From: Hyphomicrobiales bacterium
Lineage (GTDB): Bacteria; Pseudomonadota; Alphaproteobacteria; Rhizobiales; Rhizobiaceae
Reading direction: 5' to 3'
Assembly: GCA_900466575.1 (NCBI GenBank)
Contig: UBMP01000012.1
Location: forward strand, 170,442-234,441
DNA: 64,000 nt
The notes beneath the pieces are model-generated. The model was given only the letters and a program-made list of their open reading frames with translations. It was not told the origin of the DNA and did not search any database. Shown here piece by piece: positions 55,075 through 64,000 of this stretch. Each line of letters starts with the position of its first letter. Within the stretch, counting starts at the first letter, position 1. A program made the translations under genes and the position numbers.

Positions 55075-56217
55075 ATGAAGTCTTTGGGCAGCATCCGCAG
55101 ATCCTTTGCGCCGTGGACAGATCCGAGCGCCAAGCCGTATATATCCTTCCGCAACGTGACCAAGAAATTCGGCACCTTCGTCGCCGTCGACGACCTCTCG
55201 CTGGACATCTATCACCGGGAATTTTTCGCGTTGCTTGGCGCATCCGGCTGCGGAAAGTCGACGCTCCTGCGCATGCTTGCCGGCTTCGAGCAGCCGACCT
55301 CCGGGGAAATCATCCTCGATGGTGTCAACATGGCGGGCACGCCGCCCTATCGCCGGCCGGTCAACATGATGTTCCAGTCCTATGCACTCTTCCCGCATAT
55401 GACCGTCGAGAAGAACATTGCCTTCGGCCTCAAGCAGGACGGCATGCCGAAGAACGAGATCGCAGAACGCGTCGCCCAGATGCTGAAGCTCGTGAAGCTC
55501 GAGAAATTTGCGACCCGCAAGCCGCATCAGCTCTCCGGCGGTCAGCGTCAGCGCGTGGCGCTCGCCCGCTCGCTGGCCAAGCGGCCGAAGGTTCTGCTGC
55601 TCGACGAGCCGCTGGGCGCGCTCGACAAGAAGCTGCGCGAGGAAACCCAGTTCGAACTCATGGACCTGCAGCAGGATCTGGGCCTCACCTTCGTCATCGT
55701 CACTCACGACCAGGAAGAGGCCATGACCATGGCCGACCGCATCGCGGTCATGAGCGCCGGCAAGGTCAATCAGGTGGCCACGCCGGCCGAAATCTATGAG
55801 GCGCCCAATTCGCGCTTTGTCGCGGACTTCATCGGCGACGTGAATATTTTCGACGGCCTCGTCACGTCTTCAGCCAACGGGATGCTGGATATCGCCGTCG
55901 GCGAAGGATTTACGATCCGCACCCCCATCGGCAACATGGATGTGCGCGGCGCGGCACGGGGATTTGCCATCCGCCCGGAAAAGATCCGCGTCTCGCGCGA
56001 GGTCCCTCCGGATGCAGGTATCAACTCCGTCAAGGGTGAGATGTGGGACATCGCCTATCTCGGCGACATGACGGTCTACATCGTCAAGCTGCCCAACGGT
56101 CAGACGGTCAAGGCCTCGTCCCTCAACGCGCAGCGCTCGGTGGAAAATCCGCTCGGCTACGACGAGGATGTCTGGATTTCCTTCGACGGCGATGCCGGCG
56201 TGCTCTTGAAGGATTGA
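55075..56217 (+). CDS. potG: Polyamine ABC transporter ATPase PotG
   Basis: The protein has 380 aa. It has Walker A GASGCGKST, QSYALFPHMTVEKNIAFGL, signature LSGGQRQRVALARS, Walker B KVLLLDEPLGALD and THDQEEAMTMADR; the C-terminal TOBE domain begins near 290. ATG 55075 is the homology start with a roughly 20-residue N-terminal lead before the ABC domain. It energises PotHI. Confidence 0.94.
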   Translation: MKSLGSIRRSFAPWTDPSAKPYISFRNVTKKFGTFVAVDDLSLDIYHREFFALLGASGCGKSTLLRMLAGFEQPTSGEIILDGVNMAGTPPYRRPVNMMFQSYALFPHMTVEKNIAFGLKQDGMPKNEIAERVAQMLKLVKLEKFATRKPHQLSGGQRQRVALARSLAKRPKVLLLDEPLGALDKKLREETQFELMDLQQDLGLTFVIVTHDQEEAMTMADRIAVMSAGKVNQVATPAEIYEAPNSRFVADFIGDVNIFDGLVTSSANGMLDIAVGEGFTIRTPIGNMDVRGAARGFAIRPEKIRVSREVPPDAGINSVKGEMWDIAYLGDMTVYIVKLPNGQTVKASSLNAQRSVENPLGYDEDVWISFDGDAGVLLKD

Positions 56218-56221
56218 GATC

Positions 56222-57127
56222 ATGGTCAGGCTCGTCAACGGCATCTTCAATCGCCTGGTCATCGTCATACCGTTCGGATGGTTGCTGATCTTTTTCCTGG
56301 TTCCCTTCGTCATCGTCCTGCGCATCTCGATGTCGCAGACGGCGATCGCGATGCCGCCCTATACCCCGGTCTTCGACATCGCCACGGGTTGGGAAGGGTT
56401 GAAAGATTTCCTTAGCCAGCTCTCGCTCGACAATTTCCTCTATCTGACGCAGGACTCTCTCTATCTGAAAGCCTACATTTCCAGCGTCACCATCGCCTTC
56501 TTCTCGACCTTGCTGACGCTTCTTGTCGGCTATCCGATCGCATATGCCATGGCACAGGCACCGCGCACGATCCGGCCCACACTGCTCATGCTGGTTATCC
56601 TGCCGTTCTGGACGAGCTTCCTGATCCGCGTCTATGCCTGGATCGCGATCCTGAAGCCGGAGGGCTTCCTCAACCAGATCCTGCTTTATCTCGGTATCAT
56701 CCATGAGCCGCTGATCATCCTCAACACGAACACCGCCGTCTATATCGGCATCGTCTATTCCTATCTGCCCTTCATGGTGCTGCCGCTCTACTCTGCGCTC
56801 GAAAAGCTCGATGGCACACTGATTGAGGCGGCCGAAGATCTGGGCTGCACCCGGTTCCAGGCCTTCTGGAAGGTGACGTTCCCGCTGTCGCTGCCGGGGG
56901 TCGTGGCAGGTTTCCTCCTCGTCTTCATTCCGGCAACGGGTGAGTTCGTGATCCCCGATCTGCTCGGCGGCTCCGAAACGCTGATGATCGGCAAGACGCT
57001 CTGGGCCGAGTTCTTCTCCAACCGCGACTGGCCGGTTTCCTCCGCCGTCGCCATCGTCCTGCTTCTGGTTCTGGTGATCCCGATTGCCCTCTTCCAGAAC
57101 GCCCAGGCCAAAGCTCAGGGAGAATGA
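56222..57127 (+). CDS. potH: Polyamine ABC transporter permease PotH
   Basis: The protein has 301 aa with six TM segments (first: LVIVIPFGWLLIFFLVPFVIVLRIS). The EAA-type loop is DGTLIEAAEDLGCTRFQAFW. Binding-protein-dependent permease of the PotB/PotH class. It starts 4 nt after potG; the stop overlaps potI by 4 nt. Confidence 0.94.
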   Translation: MVRLVNGIFNRLVIVIPFGWLLIFFLVPFVIVLRISMSQTAIAMPPYTPVFDIATGWEGLKDFLSQLSLDNFLYLTQDSLYLKAYISSVTIAFFSTLLTLLVGYPIAYAMAQAPRTIRPTLLMLVILPFWTSFLIRVYAWIAILKPEGFLNQILLYLGIIHEPLIILNTNTAVYIGIVYSYLPFMVLPLYSALEKLDGTLIEAAEDLGCTRFQAFWKVTFPLSLPGVVAGFLLVFIPATGEFVIPDLLGGSETLMIGKTLWAEFFSNRDWPVSSAVAIVLLLVLVIPIALFQNAQAKAQGE

Positions 57128-57948
57128 CGATGAACCGCTGGACCTCTTTCAACAAGTTCTCGATCACGCTCGGCTTCGGCTTTCTCTATTTGCCGATCCT
57201 GCTGCTGATCGTCTACTCCTTCAACGAGTCGAAGCTCGTCACCGTATGGGGTGGCTTCTCGACCAGGTGGTATGCTTCGCTCCTGGAAAATCAGGCGCTG
57301 AAGGATGCGGCCTGGGTGACAGCGCGCGTCGCCTTTACATCCGCCACCATTGCCACCGTGCTCGGGACGCTCGCAGCGCTTGCGCTGACGCGATACACCA
57401 AGTTCCGCGGACGGTTTCTCTTTTCGGGGATGATCTTCGCGCCGCTGGTCATGCCGGATGTGATCACCGGCCTGTCGCTGCTGCTCTTTTTCGTGGCGGT
57501 CAATCTCGACCGCGGCATCGTCACGGTGATCCTGGCGCATATCACATTCTCCATGTGCTATGTCGCCGTGGTCGTACAGTCGCGTCTGTTGAGTTTTGAT
57601 CGGTCGATCGAGGAAGCGGCGATGGATCTGGGGGCAACGCCCACGCGCACCTTCCTGCAGGTGACGCTGCCGGTCATCGCGCCGGCGGTCGTTTCGGGCT
57701 GGATGCTCGCCTTTACGCTCTCGCTCGACGATCTGGTGATTTCGAGTTTTGCCTCAGGCCCTGGAGCGACGACGCTGCCGATGAAGATCTACAGCCAGGT
57801 GCGCCTGGGCGTCACGCCTGAAATCAATGCGGTCTCGACCATTCTGGTGACGATCGTGACCATCGGCGTGATCACCGCCTCCATCATCACCAAGCGCCGC
57901 GAGGTGCAGCGCCAGCGCGACGAACAGGCGGCGTTTGCACAGGGGTGA
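57124..57948 (+). CDS. potI: Polyamine ABC transporter permease PotI
   Basis: The protein has 274 aa, a PotC/PotI-class permease with six TM segments (FGFLYLPILLLIVYSFNES) and the loop SFDRSIEEAAMDLGATPTRTF. ATG 57124 overlaps the potH stop (ATGA); ATG 57130 is an alternative. It ends potFGHI; convergent with the small - strand gene at 57973. Confidence 0.94.
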   Translation: MTMNRWTSFNKFSITLGFGFLYLPILLLIVYSFNESKLVTVWGGFSTRWYASLLENQALKDAAWVTARVAFTSATIATVLGTLAALALTRYTKFRGRFLFSGMIFAPLVMPDVITGLSLLLFFVAVNLDRGIVTVILAHITFSMCYVAVVVQSRLLSFDRSIEEAAMDLGATPTRTFLQVTLPVIAPAVVSGWMLAFTLSLDDLVISSFASGPGATTLPMKIYSQVRLGVTPEINAVSTILVTIVTIGVITASIITKRREVQRQRDEQAAFAQG

Positions 57949-57958
57949 GTTTTCAGTC

Positions 57959-57982
57959 GCGGCTGGTTTTGATCAGCCGCGC
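57959..57982. terminator. Shared hairpin between convergent potI and the 72-aa gene
   Basis: CGCGGCTG (57959-57966) / CAGCCGCG (57975-57982) with a GTTTTGAT loop lies right after the potI stop. It overlaps the 3' end of the minus-strand gene by 10 nt. A bidirectional terminator is likely. Confidence 0.6.
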
Positions 57983-58191
57983 TTTGCCTTGGCGCGCGGG
58001 GCAGAGGCCGCAGGGGCCTCAGGCGCGAGCGCTTCCTGAGCTTCGCGCAGCTTGCGCAGGCGCTCGGTCTTCTGGATGCGCTGGGTGGCTTCCTTGTCGA
58101 TGATCTGCCGCGCCATGTGATCGATGGCAGCGGCCTTGTCCTGCGCCGACATCTTGCCGGGCTTGAAGAACTGATCCTTGGTTGCAGTCAT
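57973..58191 (-). CDS. 72-aa hypothetical protein next to rpsU
   Basis: The protein has 72 aa, charged and helical (HMARQIIDKEATQRIQKTERLRKLREAQEAL) with an Ala/Pro/Lys-rich tail (APEAPAASAPRAKAKRG). No TM. GGAGGAAT precedes the minus-strand ATG 58191. It follows rpsU by 34 nt in the same direction. The family is not recognised; the shape suggests a nucleic-acid or ribosome-associated peptide, but that is a guess. Confidence 0.7.
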   Translation of the reverse strand: MTATKDQFFKPGKMSAQDKAAAIDHMARQIIDKEATQRIQKTERLRKLREAQEALAPEAPAASAPRAKAKRG

Positions 58192-58225
58192 GATATTCCT
58201 CCTGAGAATGTGAGCAACAGATGGC

Positions 58226-58462
58226 TCAGCGCGGGCGCGCGGCCTTTTTGGGCGCGGGCAAAAGACCCTCGCGCTGCAATTGCTTCTTTTTCAGTTTATT
58301 GTGGCGGCGCACAGCCTCGGCTGCTTCTCGGACGCGTCGTTCCGATGGCTTCTCGTAAGAACTCCGGGCCCGCATTTCGCGGAAAACGCCTTCGCGCTGC
58401 AGCTTCTTCTTCAGAACGCGGAGCGCCTGTTCGACATTGTTGTCTCGGACGATAACTTGCAA
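58226..58462 (-). CDS. rpsU: 30S ribosomal protein S21
   Basis: The protein has 78 aa. The S21 pattern is [23 protein letters not shown], then [25 protein letters not shown], with a basic C-terminal tail. It helps the 30S subunit in initiation. GAGGAGCC precedes the start at 58462. Confidence 0.95.
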   Translation of the reverse strand: MQVIVRDNNVEQALRVLKKKLQREGVFREMRARSSYEKPSERRVREAAEAVRRHNKLKKKQLQREGLLPAPKKAARPR

Positions 58463-58486
58463 GATGGCTCCTCTTTTGTGCTTTTG

Positions 58487-58777
58487 CTATTTTCGGGTGC
58501 GGATGGTGGCCGCGTTGATCCAGCTCGAGCCGAGCTTGGGACGCAAGGCCGTCGCCTGCGGACTTACGCCTGCTCCGGGCGATGCAAGCGAGTCGATATC
58601 CTCGTCGCCAACGGTCCGGTCGAAATTCTCGTTCGGTAAACGAACGCGGTACCGCACGGTTCCGCGTGTCTCGGGCTGGCAGGCCACGATGCGAACGGTG
58701 ACTTGTTGTGCAACGCCTTGAAACGTGCGGGCGTGCAGGACGACCATGTCGTCCGGGGCATAGCGAACTTCCGACAT
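58487..58777 (-). CDS. 96-aa hypothetical protein upstream of rpsU
   Basis: The protein has 96 aa. The N-terminal half looks beta-rich (MSEVRYAPDDMVVLHARTFQ, VTVRIVACQPETRGTVRYRVRLP); the C-terminal half is polar with GDEDIDSL. CTGGAGATTTCC precedes the ATG at 58777. It is co-directional with the cold-shock gene (102 nt upstream) and with rpsU (24 nt downstream). Not recognised. Confidence 0.65.
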   Translation of the reverse strand: MSEVRYAPDDMVVLHARTFQGVAQQVTVRIVACQPETRGTVRYRVRLPNENFDRTVGDEDIDSLASPGAGVSPQATALRPKLGSSWINAATIRTRK

Positions 58778-58789
58778 GGAAATCTCCAG

Positions 58790-58822
58790 AAAAACAAAAG
58801 GCCGGGCGTGAACCCGACCTCT
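58790..58822 (-). terminator. Rho-independent terminator after the cold-shock gene
   Basis: On the minus strand the stem AGGTCGGG / CCCGGCCT with a TTCACG loop runs into TTTTGTTTTTC. It lies about 57 nt past the cold-shock gene stop and separates it from the 96-aa gene. Confidence 0.85.
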
Positions 58823-58879
58823 CACAGTCACTCAGCGAAGCTGCCAGTACATCCGTGGTCAGCCTCAGCGAATGACGAA

Positions 58880-59089
58880 TTACGCTGCGCGAAGATTGTC
58901 AGCCGAGTTCTTGCCGGACTTGCGGTCCTGCACGATGTCGTACGTGATCTTCTGGCCGTCGGTGAGCGAACGCATGCCAGCGCGTTCAACAGCCGAGATG
59001 TGGACGAAAACGTCCGTCGAGCCGTTGTCGGGCTGGATGAAGCCAAAACCCTTGGTGGAATTGAACCACTTTACGGTACCTGTGTTCAT
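58880..59089 (-). CDS. Cold-shock protein (CspA family)
   Basis: The protein has 69 aa of the CSD fold with RNP1 KGFGFIQ and RNP2 DVFVHIS, starting [14 protein letters not shown]. It is a small RNA/DNA chaperone. The upstream 59090-59344 (about 255 nt) has no gene, consistent with the long 5' leader typical of cold-shock mRNAs. A GGAG-containing stretch (AGGAGATCGTT) precedes the ATG. Confidence 0.95.
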   Translation of the reverse strand: MNTGTVKWFNSTKGFGFIQPDNGSTDVFVHISAVERAGMRSLTDGQKITYDIVQDRKSGKNSADNLRAA

Positions 59090-59344
59090 AACGATCTCCT
59101 TTCAAAGCAATCGTTGTGGAGCCCGCGAAACCTCGCGAGTTGGATCGATGATTTGAGAGGAAATTCGACGGGAGCTATGCTCTTACCGACGTCACAAGCA
59201 ACTTTCGATGTGCTTAAGATATGCCCTATTCGAAATTTTACAATGGCCCGAACGAATTATTCGTGAAAATGCAGCGGATTTATCCATTAAGAGGCTGTAT
59301 TCGCTCGAAACTTTATTTTGGATTTTCCGGAAATATTTCACCGC

Positions 59345-61674
<2,330 letters not shown>

Positions 61675-61750
61675 TCAATCGAAGCTGTGCACAGTCAGCG
61701 CATGGCTACGAAGCCACTGATTGTCTTGGCTTATTTTAGGGAAACTCGAT

Positions 61751-62056
61751 ATGAATGCTCTGAAGATGCGTGCCGATGCCTCTGAACTCCAATATGCACG
61801 TGAGCGTGAACTGCAGTTTCGCGTCGATACACGAAGCAAGATGTTGCTGGCCCTGTGGGCGGCAGAAAAGCTCGGACACGTCGACCCGAACGCCTATGCG
61901 AATGAGTTGGTTACGGAAGACATCATTCAGCGCGGCGGCGCGATCGAGCGACTCAACCGAGACTTCGCCGCGGCCGGCATTGCGATCGACGGCGACGAAA
62001 TCATGTCGCGACTGGCCGCGACGCTGCATCAGGTCGCTGCCGACATGGCGGCTTGA
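61751..62056 (+). CDS. DUF1476 / ATPase inhibitor zeta-subunit-like protein
   Basis: The protein has 101 aa. It shows the pattern ELQFRVDTRSKMLLALWAAEKLG and NELVTEDIIQRGGAIERLNRDFAAAGI of the alphaproteobacterial DUF1476 (zeta) family that inhibits F1-ATPase. The N-terminus is shorter and lacks the usual DDRE start, so the inhibitory part may be altered. ATG 61751 was chosen by this homology. Function is inferred from family resemblance. Confidence 0.7.
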   Translation: MNALKMRADASELQYARERELQFRVDTRSKMLLALWAAEKLGHVDPNAYANELVTEDIIQRGGAIERLNRDFAAAGIAIDGDEIMSRLAATLHQVAADMAA

Positions 62057-62082
62057 GAATACATCCGTTCCATGGAGCGCGT

Positions 62083-62108
62083 GAGCCCGGGGAATTGAAC
62101 CCCGGCTC
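62083..62108 (+). terminator. Terminator after the DUF1476-like gene
   Basis: GAGCC(C)GGGG (62083-62092) / CCCCGGCTC (62100-62108), nine pairs with one bulged C and a 7-nt loop, followed by a T-rich stretch (CGTTTGTTTAC). It lies 27 nt past the stop. Confidence 0.7.
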
Positions 62109-62167
62109 TCGCATTCCGTTTGTTTACGCGCGCGGACCTCTGGACATGGACCGCGTCGCACGCTTGG

Positions 62168-62199
62168 ATGCCGCATCTACTCATCGAAGGATGCGGCAT
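62168..62199 (+). promoter_or_regulatory. Hairpin over the start codon of the glutathione S-transferase gene
   Basis: ATGCCGCATC (62168-62177) / GATGCGGCAT (62190-62199) is a perfect 10-bp inverted repeat with a 12-nt loop. Its 3' arm includes the first two bases of the ATG at 62198. No clear SD lies outside it. Confidence 0.5.
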
Positions 62200-62918
62200 G
62201 ATCAAGCTCTACGGTTTTGGGCCTGGCGTGGAACAACCGGATCCCAGCCCCTTCGTCATGAAGGTCATGATCCTGCTGCGCATGGCCGGCCTCCCTTTCG
62301 AAGATCGACGGCATTGCGGGTGCCTCCAGCGCCCCACGCGGGAAGCTGCCCTACATTAAGGACAGAGGACGCGTCGTCTGCGACTCGCGCTTCATCAAGC
62401 GCTATCTGGTCGAGGCCCATGGCGCAGACTTCAGCGGTGGCTATGACGAGCGTGCCCTCGCGCTGGGCCTTCTCGCGGAACGCACGCTGGAGGAATCGAG
62501 CTATTTCATTGCCGTTGAGCGCCGGTGGATTCGCCCCGACGGTTGGGCGGTCATGGAAAGGGCTGCCTTCGGCCGATTGCCCACCCCGGTGCGTCCGCTG
62601 ATCGCGCCTCTTGTGCGCCGTAGCCTCAGAAAGGCGCTGAAAGGGCAGGGCACAGGGCGCCTGAGCGATCAGGAAAACGATGGTCTTTCTGCCGAAAACG
62701 CGCGAGCGATTGCGAGCGTGCTGGGCGAGAGGCCGTATCTGCTCGCCGACCGACCGTGTGGCTCCGACGCGACGATCCTCGACTTTGCCAATGCTGCCAC
62801 CGGCCGAGCCTTTCCAGGGCCGATTCGCGACTCGATTTTGGCCGAACCCAATCTCAAAGCCTACCGTGATCGGCTCGCGAACGAGTTCCTGCCGGAATGT
62901 GATCTCGCTATGCTGTAA
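62198..62918 (+). pseudogene. Glutathione S-transferase family gene with a frameshift
   Basis: ATG 62198 opens MIKLYGFGPGVEQPDPSPFV..LLRMAGLPFE, a GST N-terminal thioredoxin fold, but the frame then runs into a stop near 62357. Removing one A from the run near 62301-62302 restores IDGIAGASSAPRGKLPYIKD and the rest up to the stop at 62916-62918, with the GST C-terminal helix pattern (FIKRYLVEAHG, LADRPCGSDATILDFANAAT). The repaired protein would have about 239 aa. Either a mutation or a sequencing error. Confidence 0.8.
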
Positions 62919-63035
62919 AAGATTGCCAAGAATTCACTATCCAAGACGAAGCTCTGAGATTATGGAAAGTATGTATTCCTTACAATAGCAAAATGGGCAG
63001 CAAATTTGTCGCCCGCGTTTCCTCCCGGTTCCGCC

Positions 63036-64000
63036 ATGCCTCGCATCGTCCCCATTATCCTCGCCTTCGCCTTCTTCATGGAGATGATGGATTCTACGGT
63101 CATCGCCACATCCCTTCCGGCGATTGCAAGCGACATTGGCGTCAGCCCCATCACATTGAAGCTGGCGCTGACTTCCTATCTCGTCGCGCTCGGCGTCTTT
63201 ATTCCGATCAGCGGCTGGATGGCGGACAAGTTCGGCGCAAAGAACATTTTCCGGATCGCGCTGCTCGTCTTCGTGCTCGGTTCGGTCGCTTGCTCCATGT
63301 CATCGAGCCTGCCGGAATTCGTCATCGCCCGCTTCCTGCAGGGCATCGGCGGGTCGATGATGACCCCCGTCGGACGCCTCGTGCTGGTGCGCGCCGTGCC
63401 AAAGAGCGAGTTCGTCTCTGCCATGACATGGCTCACGATCCCCGGTCTCGTCGGTCCCATGGCCGGCCCGCCGCTTGGCGGTTTCATCACCACCTATTTC
63501 TCCTGGCACTGGATCTTTCTGATCAACGTGCCGATCGGTCTGCTCGGCATCTGGCTGTCCTCGATCTATCTGCCCGAAGTGCCGCCGCGTGAGACACCCA
63601 AACTCGACTGGCCGGGCTTCTTCCTGAGCGGGATAGCCGCCGCCGGCATCGTTTTCGGCCTCTCGGTCATCAGCCTTCCCGCGCTGCCGCCGGTGGTCGG
63701 CGTTGCCGCAACTGCCCTCGGCATCGTAACGCTCGTGCTCTATATCCGCCACGCCCGGCGTGTGGCGAACCCGATCCTGACGCTGAAGCTCTTCCGCGAC
63801 CCCGTCTTCCGGCTCTCGATCGTCGGCGGAACGATTTTCCGTGTTGCCAACGGCGCCCAGCCATTCCTGATGCCTCTGATGCTGCAGATGGGCTTCGGGC
63901 TGAACCCGTTCCACTCGGGCCTCATCACCTTTGCCGGTGCGTTCGGCGCAATGTCGACCAAGTTCCTCGCCACCAGGGCGTTGGCCGCCCGCGGCTTCCG
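63036..64000 (+). CDS. DHA2-type MFS transporter, EmrB/QacA-like (3' truncated by window)
   Basis: The frame is open from ATG 63036 to the end of the window (321 residues). It begins MPRIVPIILAFAFFMEMMDS with motif D1-like MDSTVIATSLPAIA, then GWMADKFGAKNIFRIAL (motif A) and the GSMMTPVGRLVLVRAVPKSE region. At least eight TM helices are present. Such transporters export drugs or other small molecules by proton antiport; substrate unknown. An ATG at 62993 belongs to another frame. Confidence 0.85.
   Translation, partial: MPRIVPIILAFAFFMEMMDSTVIATSLPAIASDIGVSPITLKLALTSYLVALGVFIPISGWMADKFGAKNIFRIALLVFVLGSVACSMSSSLPEFVIARFLQGIGGSMMTPVGRLVLVRAVPKSEFVSAMTWLTIPGLVGPMAGPPLGGFITTYFSWHWIFLINVPIGLLGIWLSSIYLPEVPPRETPKLDWPGFFLSGIAAAGIVFGLSVISLPALPPVVGVAATALGIVTLVLYIRHARRVANPILTLKLFRDPVFRLSIVGGTIFRVANGAQPFLMPLMLQMGFGLNPFHSGLITFAGAFGAMSTKFLATRALAARGF

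Noticed and set aside
62083-62115. On the minus strand GGTTCAATTCC inside a GC stem looks like the T-arm of a tRNA.
   Set aside because: No acceptor, D or anticodon arm can be formed from the flanks; the position after a stop and the T-rich tail fit a terminator.

Overview
This 64-kb window is chromosomal DNA of an alphaproteobacterium of the family Rhizobiaceae. The evidence is the high-GC codon use, the rhizobial flagellar cluster with MotC, MotE, the MotD-type FliK, Rem, FlaF and FlbT and four tandem flagellins, and the agl alpha-glucoside operon next to zwf-pgl-edd. This gene order is remembered as that of Sinorhizobium/Ensifer meliloti. Genus assignment is inference; no rRNA or tRNA gene is visible.

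Layout. 1-26645: a 26-kb flagellar block, all on the + strand. It opens with the end of flgG, then flgA-flgI-motE-flgH-fliL-fliP (many 4-nt stop/start overlaps). Next come four paralogous flagellin genes, each with its own leader and mostly its own terminator, then a FliH-like gene, motB-motC-fliK, a lytic transglycosylase and the regulator rem. The block ends with flgE-flgK-flgL-flaF-flbT-flgD-fliQ, a palindromic repeat, and flhA-fliR-FliJ-like-FlgJ-like-FlgN-like-FliL-like. 26646-28928: an isolated WecB/TagA-type glycosyltransferase preceded by a hairpin and leader ORF, and a two-TM Wzz-like protein.

29004-36877: divergent aglR and aglEFGAK, with two identical 12-bp operator palindromes between them. 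They import alpha-glucosides and hydrolyse them in the cytoplasm. 37027-42314 (- strand): two small acetyltransferases, then zwf-pgl-edd, the Entner-Doudoroff entry pathway that takes the glucose phosphate produced after agl uptake. 42623-48389: a PuuA-like glutamine synthetase family protein, a frameshifted flavoprotein gene, a tiny membrane protein and a large chemoreceptor.

48413-53701: LysR regulator, a 50-aa ORF, aquaporin Z, a small protein, and isocitrate lyase (aceA) divergent from an ScfR/RamB-type regulator, with a 20-bp palindrome and TTTGTAAA repeats between them. 53854-57948: potFGHI polyamine importer. 57973-61398 (- strand): small proteins, ribosomal protein S21, a cold-shock protein, and guaB with a coupled membrane protein gene. 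61751-64000: a DUF1476/ATPase-zeta-like protein, a frameshifted glutathione S-transferase gene, and the 5' part of a DHA2-type MFS transporter.

The most interesting unexplained structure is a pair of tandem RNA hairpins in the leaders of all four flagellin mRNAs. The second hairpin pairs with the Shine-Dalgarno sequence and shows compensatory changes between paralogs. FlbT, a known post-transcriptional flagellin regulator in Caulobacter, is encoded about 11-16 kb downstream in the same window. Other candidates are a divergent FliH, FliJ and second FliL hidden among unnamed flagellar ORFs, the hairpin-plus-leader-ORF in front of the glycosyltransferase, and the aceA/scfR operator region.
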